From contig CANBYM010000029.1 of assembly GCA_947373605.1 (NCBI GenBank), positions 1-32,708 on the forward strand: a DNA stretch of 32,708 nt. The letters run 5' to 3'. Under the pieces are notes generated by a model. That model saw nothing but the letters and a program-made list of their open reading frames with translations, had not been told where the DNA came from and ran no database searches. Of this stretch, positions 1 through 8,340 are shown piece after piece. A program made the position numbers and the translations under genes. Position 1 is the stretch's first letter; each line of letters opens with the position of its first letter. Source of the stretch: Comamonadaceae bacterium (lineage in GTDB: Bacteria > Pseudomonadota > Gammaproteobacteria > Burkholderiales > Burkholderiaceae_C).

Positions 1-193
1 ACTTTGACCGACCTTTCCCAGACCGATATCAATACCAATGCAGCGATTCGCACCTTCTGCCAGATAACATTCAGCTAAGCATGACAGGCAGTTTACGACT
101 CTAATAGGCGTGTGAATAATGCGCGACCGTATAAATATGGGATGCCTACTGCTAGCCGATGGCATGCCCCGTTGACCTTCGAAGGAGCCTCAC

Positions 194-463
194 ATGTGCC
201 GAAATATCAAGACGCTATTTAACTTCGAGCCGCCTTCCAGTGAGCTGGAGATCCGCGATGCGTCTCTGCAATTTGTGCGCAAGCTCAGCGGCTTCAATGT
301 TCCGTCCAAGGCCAACGGTGCAGCCTTTGACCGCGCGGTGGAGTCAGTAGCTGCAAGTGCTCGATTGCTGATGCAGGAGTTGGTTACTCACGCAGAACCT
401 CGCAACCGTGAGTTCGAAGCCGCCAAGGCGCGGGCTACTTCACTAGTGGACTGTAACGTTTAA
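194..463 (+). CDS. DUF2277 domain protein with IS-altered C-terminus
   Basis: The N-terminus MCRNIKTLFNFEPP and the block LQFVRKLSGFNVPSKAN are the hallmark of the small DUF2277 family, whose function is unknown. The start is well supported: GAAGGAG sits six bases before the ATG. The protein is 89 residues, about the family's length. The last residues (DCNV, then a stop) come from the left end of the IS630 element that begins at 446. If the element and one TA copy are removed, the frame continues at 1552 as VRFDR and a TAG at 1567-1569. Only about four C-terminal residues are therefore changed and the protein may still fold. No neighbour suggests a role. Confidence 0.85.
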   Translation: MCRNIKTLFNFEPPSSELEIRDASLQFVRKLSGFNVPSKANGAAFDRAVESVAASARLLMQELVTHAEPRNREFEAAKARATSLVDCNV

Positions 464-1549
464 AACGGAAGTATCATTGCACCCATGGAGGTTGCGATGG
501 AACTCAATCAAAGCGAACGTGTTGAACTTCAGCGCCAGATATCTGCAAGGAACACAAGAGCCGATGCGGCGCGTCATGCCCGCTTGATTCTTCTGCTGGC
601 AGATGGATTTACCTGGGCTGAGATCCGTGCCAAATTGGATTGCAGTGACAGCTTCATCCACCGCTGGAGCAAGCGCTTCGAGCTCGAGCGCTTGGGTGGA
701 CTGTTTGCTCGCCATGCAGGGCGTGAGCGGTACAAGGTTACCGATCGTATTGAAGCCCGCGTGTTGGCGCGCACAACAAAACACAAGCCTGCGGACGGCT
801 CCACTCACTGGTCGTCCCGCAAGTTGGCGGCTGAGCTCGGTGGCGACATCTCGCACATGACAGTAGCCCGTATCTGGGCCAAGCATGGCATCAAGCCGCA
901 TTTGCTTGAGGGCTACCTCACCTCCAACGATCCTGACTTTGAATCCAAGGCGGCCGATGTCATCGGTTTGTACATGAACCCGCCCCAGAATGCGGCTGTC
1001 TTCAGCGTAGATGAGAAGACTGCGATCCAAGCACTGGACCGGCTCGACCCGGTGCTGCCCCTATCACCAGGGCGCGCAGAGCGTCACGGTTTTGAGTACT
1101 TTCGCCACGGCACTCTCTCGCTGTACGCAGCCTTCAATACTAAGACCGGTGAGGTGCTCGGCAAGACCGCTGCACGACACACCTCGGCCGAGTTCGTGGC
1201 GTTTCTTAATGACATCGTGACCAACCAACCCAGGGGCAAGCAGATTCACGTTATCGCTGACAACCTGTCGGCTCATAAGACCAAGTTGGTCGCCGAGTTC
1301 TTGTCGACACATGCCAACGTTCATATGCATTTCACCCCTACATATTCATCCTGGCTCAACCAGGTGGAATTGTGGTTTGCCAAGATCGAACGCGATGTCA
1401 TCGCCCGTGGAGTTTTTACTTCGCTGCCCGATCTGAAAAGAAAGCTCATGCGCTACATCCGTAAATACAACGAGCAGCCCAAGCCAGTGAAATGGAAATA
1501 CTGTGATCTGTCACGTCGCATCACTACCGATTCAATCGTTACAGTCCAC
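446..1549 (+). mobile_element. IS630-family insertion sequence, complete
   Basis: The ends are perfect 13 bp terminal inverted repeats: GTGGACTGTAACG at 446-458 and its complement CGTTACAGTCCAC at 1537-1549. The flanking TA at 444-445 and 1550-1551 is the duplicated dinucleotide target typical of the IS630/Tc1-mariner group; in context both sites read CTAG. The element is about 1.1 kb and carries one transposase gene. Removing it with one TA restores a continuous DUF2277 reading frame, which confirms the boundaries independently. Intact ends plus an intact transposase suggest a fairly recent insertion that may still be mobile. Confidence 0.93.
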
Positions 1550-1552
1550 TAG
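485..1552 (+). CDS. IS630-family transposase
   Basis: This 355-residue DDE transposase has an N-terminal helix-turn-helix region (roughly residues 10-120, including GFTWAEIRAKLDCSDSFIHR) followed by the catalytic core. The first Asp lies in FSVDEKTAIQALDR, the second in VIADNLSAHKT, and the Glu in TYSSWLNQVELWFAKIERD, which is the IS630 signature. It catalyses cut-and-paste transposition into TA. The frame is unbroken. The start at 485 is the first ATG; an in-frame ATG also occurs at 497 (after GGAGGTTGCG), so the exact start is open between the two. The stop codon TAG (1550-1552) is formed by the target TA plus the next host G, so the coding region runs exactly to the element's right tip. 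Confidence 0.93.
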   Translation: MEVAMELNQSERVELQRQISARNTRADAARHARLILLLADGFTWAEIRAKLDCSDSFIHRWSKRFELERLGGLFARHAGRERYKVTDRIEARVLARTTKHKPADGSTHWSSRKLAAELGGDISHMTVARIWAKHGIKPHLLEGYLTSNDPDFESKAADVIGLYMNPPQNAAVFSVDEKTAIQALDRLDPVLPLSPGRAERHGFEYFRHGTLSLYAAFNTKTGEVLGKTAARHTSAEFVAFLNDIVTNQPRGKQIHVIADNLSAHKTKLVAEFLSTHANVHMHFTPTYSSWLNQVELWFAKIERDVIARGVFTSLPDLKRKLMRYIRKYNEQPKPVKWKYCDLSRRITTDSIVTVH

Positions 1553-1569
1553 TCAGGTTTGACAGGTAG

Positions 1570-2275
1570 CGGCTATATCCTGCACGGATCAATCGATTCG
1601 GACGCCAAGCGCTTTCAAATCGTGCCGCGTGCCGTGATGCTTAGAGCAGTACCTCTGTTCAAACAGACCAGCTACAACTTAATCATTTGTGTTTGCCAAA
1701 AGGTCTCATAAAAGCGTGAACCGAATTGGCTTGTGCCGCATATCAATATGATGAATATCCGCGATACCACTAACTAGGATCACGACGCCTGCGAACATCA
1801 CTTTATAGCTTCAAATGCGGTTTCTCTTTACAAGGTCGAGGCCAAGTTTCTAATTATTTATGGCGATACCGATCTCCAAGGAGGCTCTGGACAAATGTGT
1901 GCTGGAGGTAAGGAAGGTAACCAAGTTGGGTATTCTGGAAGGTCAAATCATTTGGCCGATTTTTAATTGCAATGTAGGGTCCTCTCGTTTTCAGCGCAAT
2001 AACTGATGGCACGCAAACCCGGCACTGGCGCGGGGGCGGTATGGGTAGATCGTTGATTCCATTTGCATTGCTGTTCACTTTTCAAACGGGTATCGTGACC
2101 GCCCGCTAGTGTCGGAGAGACTCGGGTCAATTCATATGTGTGGCAACACACAGATTCTCCATACGGTGCCCGTCAAAATTAGAAGCGAAAGATCAGCAAT
2201 CGCCGGCAAAGCGGACGACTGCGGATTGGTATGAATTTGAAATCTTAGCCGCCCTTACAGCAGAACGGGAGATCA
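1570..2275. other. Gene-poor leader region upstream of the formate dehydrogenase cluster
   Basis: No convincing gene is seen in these ~700 bases. A 47-codon plus-strand frame beginning ATG at 1860 (MAIPISKEALDKCV...) has no recognisable family and a weak ribosome site, so it is not called. Short minus-strand frames look random. The region must hold the promoter of the cluster starting at 2276; I could not identify a convincing sigma-54 or sigma-70 site by eye. A hairpin/palindrome at 2137-2152 is listed separately. Confidence 0.5.
2137..2152. promoter_or_regulatory. Palindrome upstream of the fdh cluster, possible operator or hairpin
   Basis: TGTGTG-GCAA-CACACA is a perfect 6 bp inverted repeat with a GNRA-type tetraloop, about 125 bases before the first cluster gene. 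It could be a regulator binding site or an RNA hairpin in the leader. There is no U-run, so it is not an intrinsic terminator. A chance palindrome of this size is also possible. Confidence 0.3.
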
Positions 2276-2941
2276 ATGAACGCCGATGCATTATGTGATA
2301 CGGGCCTGTCTGCGGGCGACCGCTGCGAACCGGTGTTAGCACCGGAAGATATGGCGCGTGTTGGCTTGTACGGTCTCTTGGCGCGCCTGTTTCTTGATGC
2401 CCCTGACGCGGACTTGTTAGCTGTACTGGCCAGGGAAGAAGCGGATATCCATGGTGCTGGTCGTTTCAGCATGGCGCGAAAACGCTTGGCCTGCTGCGCA
2501 GCCACAAGTACACCAATTGCAGTCAGTGATGAATTTGACAGGATGTTCGTCAGTATTGGCGCACCGCGCATCATTCCAAATGCCAGCCACTACCTCGCCG
2601 GGTTTCTCCACGAGGCACCGTTGGTCAATTTGCGAAGCGACCTGGCCGCATTGGGTCTTGCGCGTAGCTCTGGTCAGTTGGAGACCGAAGATCATCTCGC
2701 ACTGTTGTGCGATACGATGCGCGTCCTGATTTCAGGTGGCCGGTCCGCCTCGCTCTCATCTGTTCCAACTGCCGATGTTTTCTTTGCGAAGCATCTTGCA
2801 TCTTGGGCGCAGCGCTGCCTGGCTGACATGCGCGGTGAAAGCAAAGATGGCTTTTACCTTCACGTAGCGGACCTTGCAGAGGAATTTTTTGAGATTGAAA
2901 CCGAATCACTTCGCTATGACGACACTTTGGTGGCGGCATGA
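2276..2941 (+). CDS. TorD/DmsD-family molybdoenzyme chaperone
   Basis: This 221-residue cytoplasmic protein resembles the TorD family of redox enzyme maturation proteins. These bind the Tat leader of a molybdoenzyme and hold it until cofactor is inserted. The diagnostic stretch is SHYLAGFLHEAPLVNLRSDLA followed by LGLAR and EDHLALLCDTMRVL, in the middle of the protein. An all-helical composition is expected for the family. GGGAG precedes the ATG by a few bases, and upstream the frame is closed by a stop, so the start is good. It is the first gene of the formate dehydrogenase cluster and overlaps the next gene by four bases (ATGA). The likely client is the catalytic subunit encoded at 3197. 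Confidence 0.9.
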   Translation: MNADALCDTGLSAGDRCEPVLAPEDMARVGLYGLLARLFLDAPDADLLAVLAREEADIHGAGRFSMARKRLACCAATSTPIAVSDEFDRMFVSIGAPRIIPNASHYLAGFLHEAPLVNLRSDLAALGLARSSGQLETEDHLALLCDTMRVLISGGRSASLSSVPTADVFFAKHLASWAQRCLADMRGESKDGFYLHVADLAEEFFEIETESLRYDDTLVAA

Positions 2942-3183
2942 AAAGCCCAGACAGACAGCCGTCCGAGTTGCTGGCTGCGCCTGCTGGCACTGCTGACGTC
3001 ACACGCCGCAGGCTCCTCGCAAAGGCTAGCGGTTTGGGTGCTCTTGGCATCTGCACAGCCCTGGTCAGCGCCAATCCTGCAGCTTATAACGCCGCGCATT
3101 TGAAAATGCCTGAGACCAAGTCCTCCGGCTATCAGGAAAGCCCGCACGTCAAGGCCTACTATCGCAGCGCACGTTACTGGTAG
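2938..3183 (+). CDS. Small Tat-signal formate dehydrogenase-associated protein (FdhX-like)
   Basis: The 81-residue product has a twin-arginine motif (TRRRLLAKASGLGALG, about residues 22-38) and ends with a HVKAYYRSARYW tail. This pair of features defines the small 'formate dehydrogenase region Tat target' family found beside fdhA in many proteobacteria and called FdhX in Shewanella. Its exact role is not established. It may be an exported accessory or small structural subunit of the dehydrogenase. The start ATG overlaps the stop of the chaperone gene (ATGA), implying translational coupling, and the catalytic subunit gene follows after 13 bases. Confidence 0.9.
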   Translation: MKSPDRQPSELLAAPAGTADVTRRRLLAKASGLGALGICTALVSANPAAYNAAHLKMPETKSSGYQESPHVKAYYRSARYW

Positions 3184-3196
3184 CTGGAGAAGTCGC

Positions 3197-6091
3197 ATGT
3201 CCTTCGTAAAAATATCGCGACTCCCAATTACTGCTGGTTCTGAGCCGGCCCAGAAAGAAATTCCGGCGCTAAAGGCAACACCGCAGCCAGAAGCGACTTC
3301 CCGCCGTCGTGCCTTCCTGCGTCAGGCGGGTATCACGACAGGTGGTGCCGCGATCGCCCAGATGCTACCAATCAATGCGATTGAGGCCGCCAGTGCGCAG
3401 ACCGCCGCTGTATCTAATGCAGCAGCCGGACAACAGGTCAAACACACGATTTGCAGCCATTGTTCGGTCGGATGTTCAGTGGAGGCGGTAGTGAAGAACG
3501 GCGTCTGGATACGCCAGGAAGCAGCCTTCGATTCGCCGATCAATATGGGCGCGCATTGCGCCAAAGGTGCGTCTTTGCGTGAACATGGGCATGGCGAACA
3601 CCGGTTGCGGTATCCGATGAAGCTAGTGGCAGGTAAATATGTTCGAATTGGCTGGGATCAGGCCATCAATGAGATCGGCGAAAAACTCCTGGCTATGCGC
3701 GCGCAATCGGGACCCGATGCGCTGATGCTGATCGGGAGCTCGAAACACGGTAACGAGCAATCCTTCTTGCTGCGCAAATGGGTCTCAATGTGGGGCAGCA
3801 ACAACTGCGACCATCAAGCGCGCATCTGCCACTCCACCACGGTTGCCGGCGTGGGCCAGACCTACGGTTATGGCGCAATGACCAATTCTTTCAACGACCT
3901 GCACAACAGCAAAGCAGTCATGTTTATCGGCTCCAATCCTGCTGAGGCTCATCCGATCTCGATGCTGCACTTCATGCATGCCAAGGAGTTGGGCGCGAAA
4001 ATGATCGTGGTGGACCCACGCTTTACGCGCACTGCACGCTTTGCCCACCAATACATCTCGATCCGACCCGGGACTGATATCCCATTTGTATGGGGTCTTT
4101 TGTGGCACATCTTCGCAAACGGTTGGGAAGACAAGGACTACATTGCTGCCCGCACTCATGGAATGGAGGCAGTACGACTGGAAGTGGCCAAATGGACGCC
4201 GGAAAAAGTCACAGAAGTGACCGGGATTTCCGCCGCTGCAGTGCGCCAGGTCGCTGAGACCTTAGCAAATAACCGCCCCTCATCGGTGGTCTGGTGTATG
4301 GGTATTACGCAACATCATGTGGGCACGGCAAATGTGCGCGCGTTGTCTATCCTGCAACTCGCTCTTGGCAATATCGGCAAGGCAGGTGGGGGCGCCAATA
4401 TTTATCGGGGCCATGACAATGTCCAGGGCGCGACCGACATCGGCCCCAATCCGGATTCGCTGCCCGGGTACTACGGCTTGGCGGAAGGCGCCTGGAAGTA
4501 TTTTGCTAGCGTCTGGGAGGTGGATTACGCGTGGTTGCAAAGTCGGTTCGGCTCCAAGGACCTGATGGAAAAGCCAGGCATGACGGTGTCGCGCTGGTTT
4601 GACGGTGTGCTGGAGAAAAACCAATACATTGACCAGCCGTCCAATCTGCGCGCGGTGTTTTACTGGGGACATGCCCCAAACAGCCAGACCCGTTTGCCGG
4701 ACATGAAGTTGGCCATGCAAAAACTCGACCTGATGGTCGTCATCGATCCCTATCCGTCGATGACCGCCGCGATGCACGGTCGCACGGACGGTGTCTACCT
4801 GTTGCCGGCGGCCACGCAGTTCGAAACGCAGGGCTCGGTGACGGCGTCGAATCGCAGCATACAGTGGCGCGAAAAAGTGATTGAGCCGCTGTTTGAGTCG
4901 AAGACCGACCACGAAATCATGTACTTGTTTGCCAAAAAGCTTGGATTTGCCAACGAGTTATGCAAAAACATTGCGGTCAGCAATAACGTGCCGCTGATCG
5001 AAGACATCCTGCGTGAAATCAATCGGTCCTGCTGGACCATCGGCTACACCGGATGCTCGCCGGAGCGCCTCAAACTCCACATGCAGAACAAGCATACCTT
5101 CGATCCAACTACGCTGCGCGCCAGTGACGGCCCTTGTGCAGGCGACTACTATGGCCTGCCATGGCCATGCTGGGGCACGCCGGAGATGAAACATCCTGGT
5201 ACGCCCATCCTGTATGACATCTCCAAACCAGTCATGGAAGGTGGCATGCCGTTTCGCGCTAACTGGGGCGTTGAACACGATGGCGAATCGCTGCTGGCCG
5301 CCGATGGTTCTGCACCGGTCGGTAGCGAAATCGATACCGGCTATCCGGAGTTTGATCACGTCTTCCTGAAAAAGCTGGGTTGGTGGAACGAACTCACGCC
5401 AGTAGAGATAACCAAAGCGGAAGGCAAGAACTGGAAGACCGATGCGTCAGGCGGGATTATCCGAGTGGTCATGTCACATGGCTGCACGCCCTACGGAAAT
5501 GCCCGGGCCCGCTGCAACGTGTGGAATTTCCCGGATCCCGTGCCGGTGCATCGTGAGCCGCTGGTGTCTTCGCGCCCCGATCTGGTGGCGCAATATCCTA
5601 CTTACGACGACAAGGCCAATTTCTGGCGCGTGCCGACGCTGTTCAAATCGGTGCAGGCGATCGATTATTCAAAAGACTATCCGTTGGTCATGACATCAGG
5701 CCGGCTCGTCGAATACGAAGGCGGCGGCGACGAGACGCGTTCGAATCCTTGGCTGGCCGAACTGCAACAGGAGATGTTTGTCGAGATTAACCCGGCCGAC
5801 GCGAGTCGCTATGGCGCGGTCTCTGATCGATTCATTTGGGTCGAATCGCCGGCTGGAGCGCGCATCAAAGTGAAGGCGTTTGTGACGCCGCGCGTGCCGA
5901 AGGGGATCGTCTGGATGCCCTTTCACTTCGGCGGACACTGGATGGGTCAGGACCTGCTGGATAAATACCCGGCAGGCGCTGCGCCCATCGTGCGTGGCGA
6001 AGCTGTCAATACGCTGTGGACCTACGGCTATGACGCCGTGACCATGATGCAGGAAACCAAAGTATCTCTGTGCCGGTTGGCTGCGGCATAA
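3197..6091 (+). CDS. fdhA: Formate dehydrogenase catalytic (alpha) subunit, Cys-type
   Basis: This 964-residue molybdopterin (bis-MGD) enzyme oxidises formate to CO2. A twin-arginine leader (SRRRAFLRQAG, residues 35-45) predicts Tat export, so the active site faces the periplasm. The N-terminal [4Fe-4S] ligands are Cys86, Cys89, Cys93 and Cys121, with the conserved Lys123 after the last. The Mo ligand is Cys211 in RICHSTTVAG, where E. coli FdnG has selenocysteine; His212 follows as expected. The length is close to FdnG. The next gene is the iron-sulfur subunit, and a TorD-like chaperone and FdhX-like protein precede it. The frame is intact. This is the respiratory-type enzyme, not the cytoplasmic NAD-linked FdsA type, because it has a Tat leader and lacks long extra N-terminal ferredoxin domains. 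Confidence 0.97.
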   Translation: MSFVKISRLPITAGSEPAQKEIPALKATPQPEATSRRRAFLRQAGITTGGAAIAQMLPINAIEAASAQTAAVSNAAAGQQVKHTICSHCSVGCSVEAVVKNGVWIRQEAAFDSPINMGAHCAKGASLREHGHGEHRLRYPMKLVAGKYVRIGWDQAINEIGEKLLAMRAQSGPDALMLIGSSKHGNEQSFLLRKWVSMWGSNNCDHQARICHSTTVAGVGQTYGYGAMTNSFNDLHNSKAVMFIGSNPAEAHPISMLHFMHAKELGAKMIVVDPRFTRTARFAHQYISIRPGTDIPFVWGLLWHIFANGWEDKDYIAARTHGMEAVRLEVAKWTPEKVTEVTGISAAAVRQVAETLANNRPSSVVWCMGITQHHVGTANVRALSILQLALGNIGKAGGGANIYRGHDNVQGATDIGPNPDSLPGYYGLAEGAWKYFASVWEVDYAWLQSRFGSKDLMEKPGMTVSRWFDGVLEKNQYIDQPSNLRAVFYWGHAPNSQTRLPDMKLAMQKLDLMVVIDPYPSMTAAMHGRTDGVYLLPAATQFETQGSVTASNRSIQWREKVIEPLFESKTDHEIMYLFAKKLGFANELCKNIAVSNNVPLIEDILREINRSCWTIGYTGCSPERLKLHMQNKHTFDPTTLRASDGPCAGDYYGLPWPCWGTPEMKHPGTPILYDISKPVMEGGMPFRANWGVEHDGESLLAADGSAPVGSEIDTGYPEFDHVFLKKLGWWNELTPVEITKAEGKNWKTDASGGIIRVVMSHGCTPYGNARARCNVWNFPDPVPVHREPLVSSRPDLVAQYPTYDDKANFWRVPTLFKSVQAIDYSKDYPLVMTSGRLVEYEGGGDETRSNPWLAELQQEMFVEINPADASRYGAVSDRFIWVESPAGARIKVKAFVTPRVPKGIVWMPFHFGGHWMGQDLLDKYPAGAAPIVRGEAVNTLWTYGYDAVTMMQETKVSLCRLAAA

Positions 6092-6105
6092 ATGAGGGAA
6101 TTCCC

Positions 6106-6702
6106 ATGACCGTCAGAATGAAATTCATTTGTGATACCGAACGTTGCATCGACTGCAATGGCTGTGTCACGGCCTGCAAGAGTGAAAACGAAACACCTTG
6201 GGGTGTGAGTCGCCGTCGGGTGGTCACGATCAATGATGGTAGTCCGGGCGAGCATTCGATCTCGGTGGCCTGCATGCACTGTACGGATGCGCCTTGCATG
6301 GCGGTCTGTCCGACCAATTGCATTTACCACACTGACAACGGTATCGTCTTGCATAACAAGGACCAGTGCATAGGTTGCGGTTACTGCGCGCTGGCTTGTC
6401 CGTTTGGCGCCCCGCAGTTCCCGGAGACCGGCCTGTTTGCCCATCGCGGCAAGATGGACAAATGCACGTATTGCGCAGGCGGGCCTGAGCAAGACTTGTC
6501 GGACGAAGAATTCAAAAAGTATGGTCGCAACCGCATCGCCGAAGGCAAACTGCCGGCTTGTGCCGAGCAGTGCGCGACGAAAGCGCTTCTCGCCGGTGAC
6601 GCCAATGTGATCAGTGCTATTTACGAGGAACGCACAGCGCGCCGTGGCTACGGCGGGCAGCTGTGGGGCTGGGACGTGGCTTACGAACGGCCGGCAAAAT
6701 GA
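6106..6702 (+). CDS. fdhB: Formate dehydrogenase iron-sulfur (beta) subunit
   Basis: The 198-residue protein has four cysteine groups able to bind four [4Fe-4S] clusters: CIDCNGCVTAC (residues 14-24), CMHCTDAPCMAVC, CIGCGYCALAC, and CTYC with a later CAEQC. It relays electrons from the catalytic subunit to the cytochrome b subunit. Unlike E. coli FdnH it has no C-terminal membrane helix. I chose ATG 6106, preceded by GAGGGA at a good distance. An earlier in-frame start at 6070 would lie inside fdhA and add twelve unconserved residues. The gene follows fdhA by 14 bases and overlaps the next gene by ATGA. Confidence 0.96.
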   Translation: MTVRMKFICDTERCIDCNGCVTACKSENETPWGVSRRRVVTINDGSPGEHSISVACMHCTDAPCMAVCPTNCIYHTDNGIVLHNKDQCIGCGYCALACPFGAPQFPETGLFAHRGKMDKCTYCAGGPEQDLSDEEFKKYGRNRIAEGKLPACAEQCATKALLAGDANVISAIYEERTARRGYGGQLWGWDVAYERPAK

Positions 6703-6923
6703 AGGCCGCGCGCAGGCTTCGCCTTGCAACCACCCTCGTATCCGTGTCTCTGGCAGGCTGCCTCGAGGTCGAGCAGCACGCGCCATTTGTGAATGGCGCA
6801 TATGCCGGGCAAATCGATAATCAACCGCAGCAGGTCGCTTTCAAGGGTGACCGTGGGGCTTGGGAAGCAGCCATCGCAGCGCGCGTCCAGGTACAGGACG
6901 AGTTCCGTCGAGCCAAGCGCTAA
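6699..6923 (+). CDS. Small predicted lipoprotein between fdhB and fdhC
   Basis: The 74-residue product has a positively charged start (MKAARRLRLA), a hydrophobic run and a lipobox SLAGC near residue 20, so it should be a lipid-anchored periplasmic or outer-membrane protein of about 55 residues after processing. The mature part is polar (VNGAYAGQIDNQPQQ...DEFRRAKR) and I recognise no domain. The ATG overlaps the fdhB stop (ATGA) and fdhC starts 11 bases after the end, so it is co-expressed with the enzyme subunits. A role in assembling or anchoring the formate dehydrogenase is inferred only from position. Confidence 0.75.
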   Translation: MKAARRLRLATTLVSVSLAGCLEVEQHAPFVNGAYAGQIDNQPQQVAFKGDRGAWEAAIAARVQVQDEFRRAKR

Positions 6924-6934
6924 GGAGCTAGACC

Positions 6935-7990
6935 ATGCGCATCTCCATTCATTTCATCGCCACGTTGATCTTGGGTATTGCGTCCATGACTGCCAGCGCC
7001 GGCGTGCCGGATCGCAATGCACCATTGCCGTATCCGGAAGAACGTACTATCCAACAAGCAGAGCAGGGCGGCACCCAGCCCGGACTGGGCGATAGCGCAT
7101 CCGGCAAGCAGCATCTTGATCGCCATTATCTGGGGCCCTACGGTGAGCCGGAGCGGGATGTGTTATTGCAACGCGGCGGCAACACATGGCGTTATTTGCG
7201 CAACGAAGACCTGGCGCTAGGCTGCGGGGTGTTGCTGTTGGTGATGCTACTGGTGATCGTCGGTTTTTACATGCTGATTGGCCCCATGCGGCTGGAACAT
7301 CCACCGTCCGGCCGTACGCTCCAGCGATTTTCGGTTTGGCAGCGGGTCGTGCATTGGTCGACGGCGATCAGCTTTTTGGTGTTGACGTTCAGTGGCCTGC
7401 TGCTTTTGTTCGGCAAGAAGATCATATTGCCGTGGCTGGGGCATGCTGCGTTCGCTGATTTGGCAATGTTTTCCAAGACCTTGCACAACTTTGTCGGGCC
7501 ACTATTCGTATTTTGTTCGCTCGCGATATTTGTCACCTTTGTGCATCGCAATTTTTTCATTCACGCTGACTTGGAGTGGATCAAGCATTTTGGCGGTCTC
7601 GTGTCCAAGCGCCACATTCCGGCCGGCTACTTCAACGCCGGCGAGAAGTTATGGTTTTGGGGCGCCGTGACCATGTTGGGCCTGTTGATGTCCTCGACCG
7701 GCCTGGTGATGGATTTTGTGGTGCTGGACCAAACCCGCTACCAATTGCAAATAGCCGACGTGCTGCATATCGCCGGTGCTTCGCTGTACATGGCCGGCGC
7801 AATGGCGCATATCTACATCGGCACAATTGGCATGCCGGGCGCCTATCGGGCGATGCGCGACGGCGTGATCGATACCGAGTGGGCACGTGAGCATCATTCA
7901 CTATGGTACGAGCAGGTGCTTGCGACGCAAGACGAATCGGATGCAATGGTGCCCGTGCATATGCCACCAATGCCTGGGCCGATCCGTTAA
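6935..7990 (+). CDS. fdhC: Formate dehydrogenase cytochrome b (gamma) subunit
   Basis: This 351-residue membrane protein should bind two b haems and pass electrons from the iron-sulfur subunit to quinone. A signal peptide-like N-terminus (to about ASAG, residue 23) is followed by roughly 75 periplasmic residues. The next segments are a membrane helix (VLLLVMLLVIVGFYMLIG) and the cytochrome b561-type domain with four more helices. Candidate haem histidines lie in RVVHWSTA, TLHNFVG, DVLHIAGA and AMAHIYIG. AAGGAG precedes the ATG. The long exported N-terminal extension distinguishes this family from the ~220-residue FdnI and is typical of the longer proteobacterial gamma subunits. Confidence 0.95.
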   Translation: MRISIHFIATLILGIASMTASAGVPDRNAPLPYPEERTIQQAEQGGTQPGLGDSASGKQHLDRHYLGPYGEPERDVLLQRGGNTWRYLRNEDLALGCGVLLLVMLLVIVGFYMLIGPMRLEHPPSGRTLQRFSVWQRVVHWSTAISFLVLTFSGLLLLFGKKIILPWLGHAAFADLAMFSKTLHNFVGPLFVFCSLAIFVTFVHRNFFIHADLEWIKHFGGLVSKRHIPAGYFNAGEKLWFWGAVTMLGLLMSSTGLVMDFVVLDQTRYQLQIADVLHIAGASLYMAGAMAHIYIGTIGMPGAYRAMRDGVIDTEWAREHHSLWYEQVLATQDESDAMVPVHMPPMPGPIR

Positions 7991-8000
7991 GGACGCGAAT

Positions 8001-8330
8001 ATGAATAAATCAATCTTTATCATTTTGTTGCTGCTGGCCGGCATATTGCTGGTCGCATGCGACCGACCTGGCGAGATTCGGGGCGCAGTGATCCGACAAA
8101 CAAGTTTTCCGGGCCAGATCAGTGCCGGGGGATCGACAAGTGGCGAGGTCCTGGCACACAAAGCCAAGCCTGAAACAGATGGCAATTATTCCGGCGGCAC
8201 ACCTTTTCATGGCGGCGGCGCCGAGGGCAATTCCGGCGGTACCGCGACAGCCGGTTCTGTGCAGGAGTCCGGCCATGGCCCGGTTGGTAGCAGCAAGCCT
8301 TCTGAGAACGCTACACCCCAAATCAAATAA
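8001..8330 (+). CDS. Small Gly/Ser-rich predicted lipoprotein in the fdh cluster
   Basis: This 109-residue product starts MNKSIFIILLLLAGILLVACD, a signal peptide ending in a lipobox (LVAC, Cys at about residue 20). The mature part is low complexity, rich in Gly, Ser, Thr and Ala (GNYSGGTPFHGGGAEGNSGG), and looks disordered. No domain is recognised. I chose ATG 8001 because AAGGA lies eight bases before it and the hydrophobic leader starts there. A longer in-frame reading from 7887 would lie inside fdhC. It sits 10 bases after fdhC and 10 before the next gene. It is the second lipoprotein in this operon and its role is unknown. Confidence 0.75.
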   Translation: MNKSIFIILLLLAGILLVACDRPGEIRGAVIRQTSFPGQISAGGSTSGEVLAHKAKPETDGNYSGGTPFHGGGAEGNSGGTATAGSVQESGHGPVGSSKPSENATPQIK

Positions 8331-8340
8331 GGAGATCAGT

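Noticed and set aside
1..165. Possible gene ends at the left edge: a plus-strand frame closing at 78 (ending FCQITFS) and a minus-strand frame from about 165 containing CIGIDIGLGKVGQ.
   Set aside because: Both are too short to assign and have no clear ribosome site or family match; the sequence left of the window would be needed.
1854..2151. Minus-strand frames of 62-74 codons in the leader of the fdh cluster, and a plus-strand frame from 1860.
   Set aside because: No family resemblance, no ribosome site and random-looking composition.
4280..6801. Long minus-strand frames opposite the fdhA and fdhB genes (up to 257 codons).
   Set aside because: They are shadows of the strongly supported plus-strand genes in high-GC codon usage.
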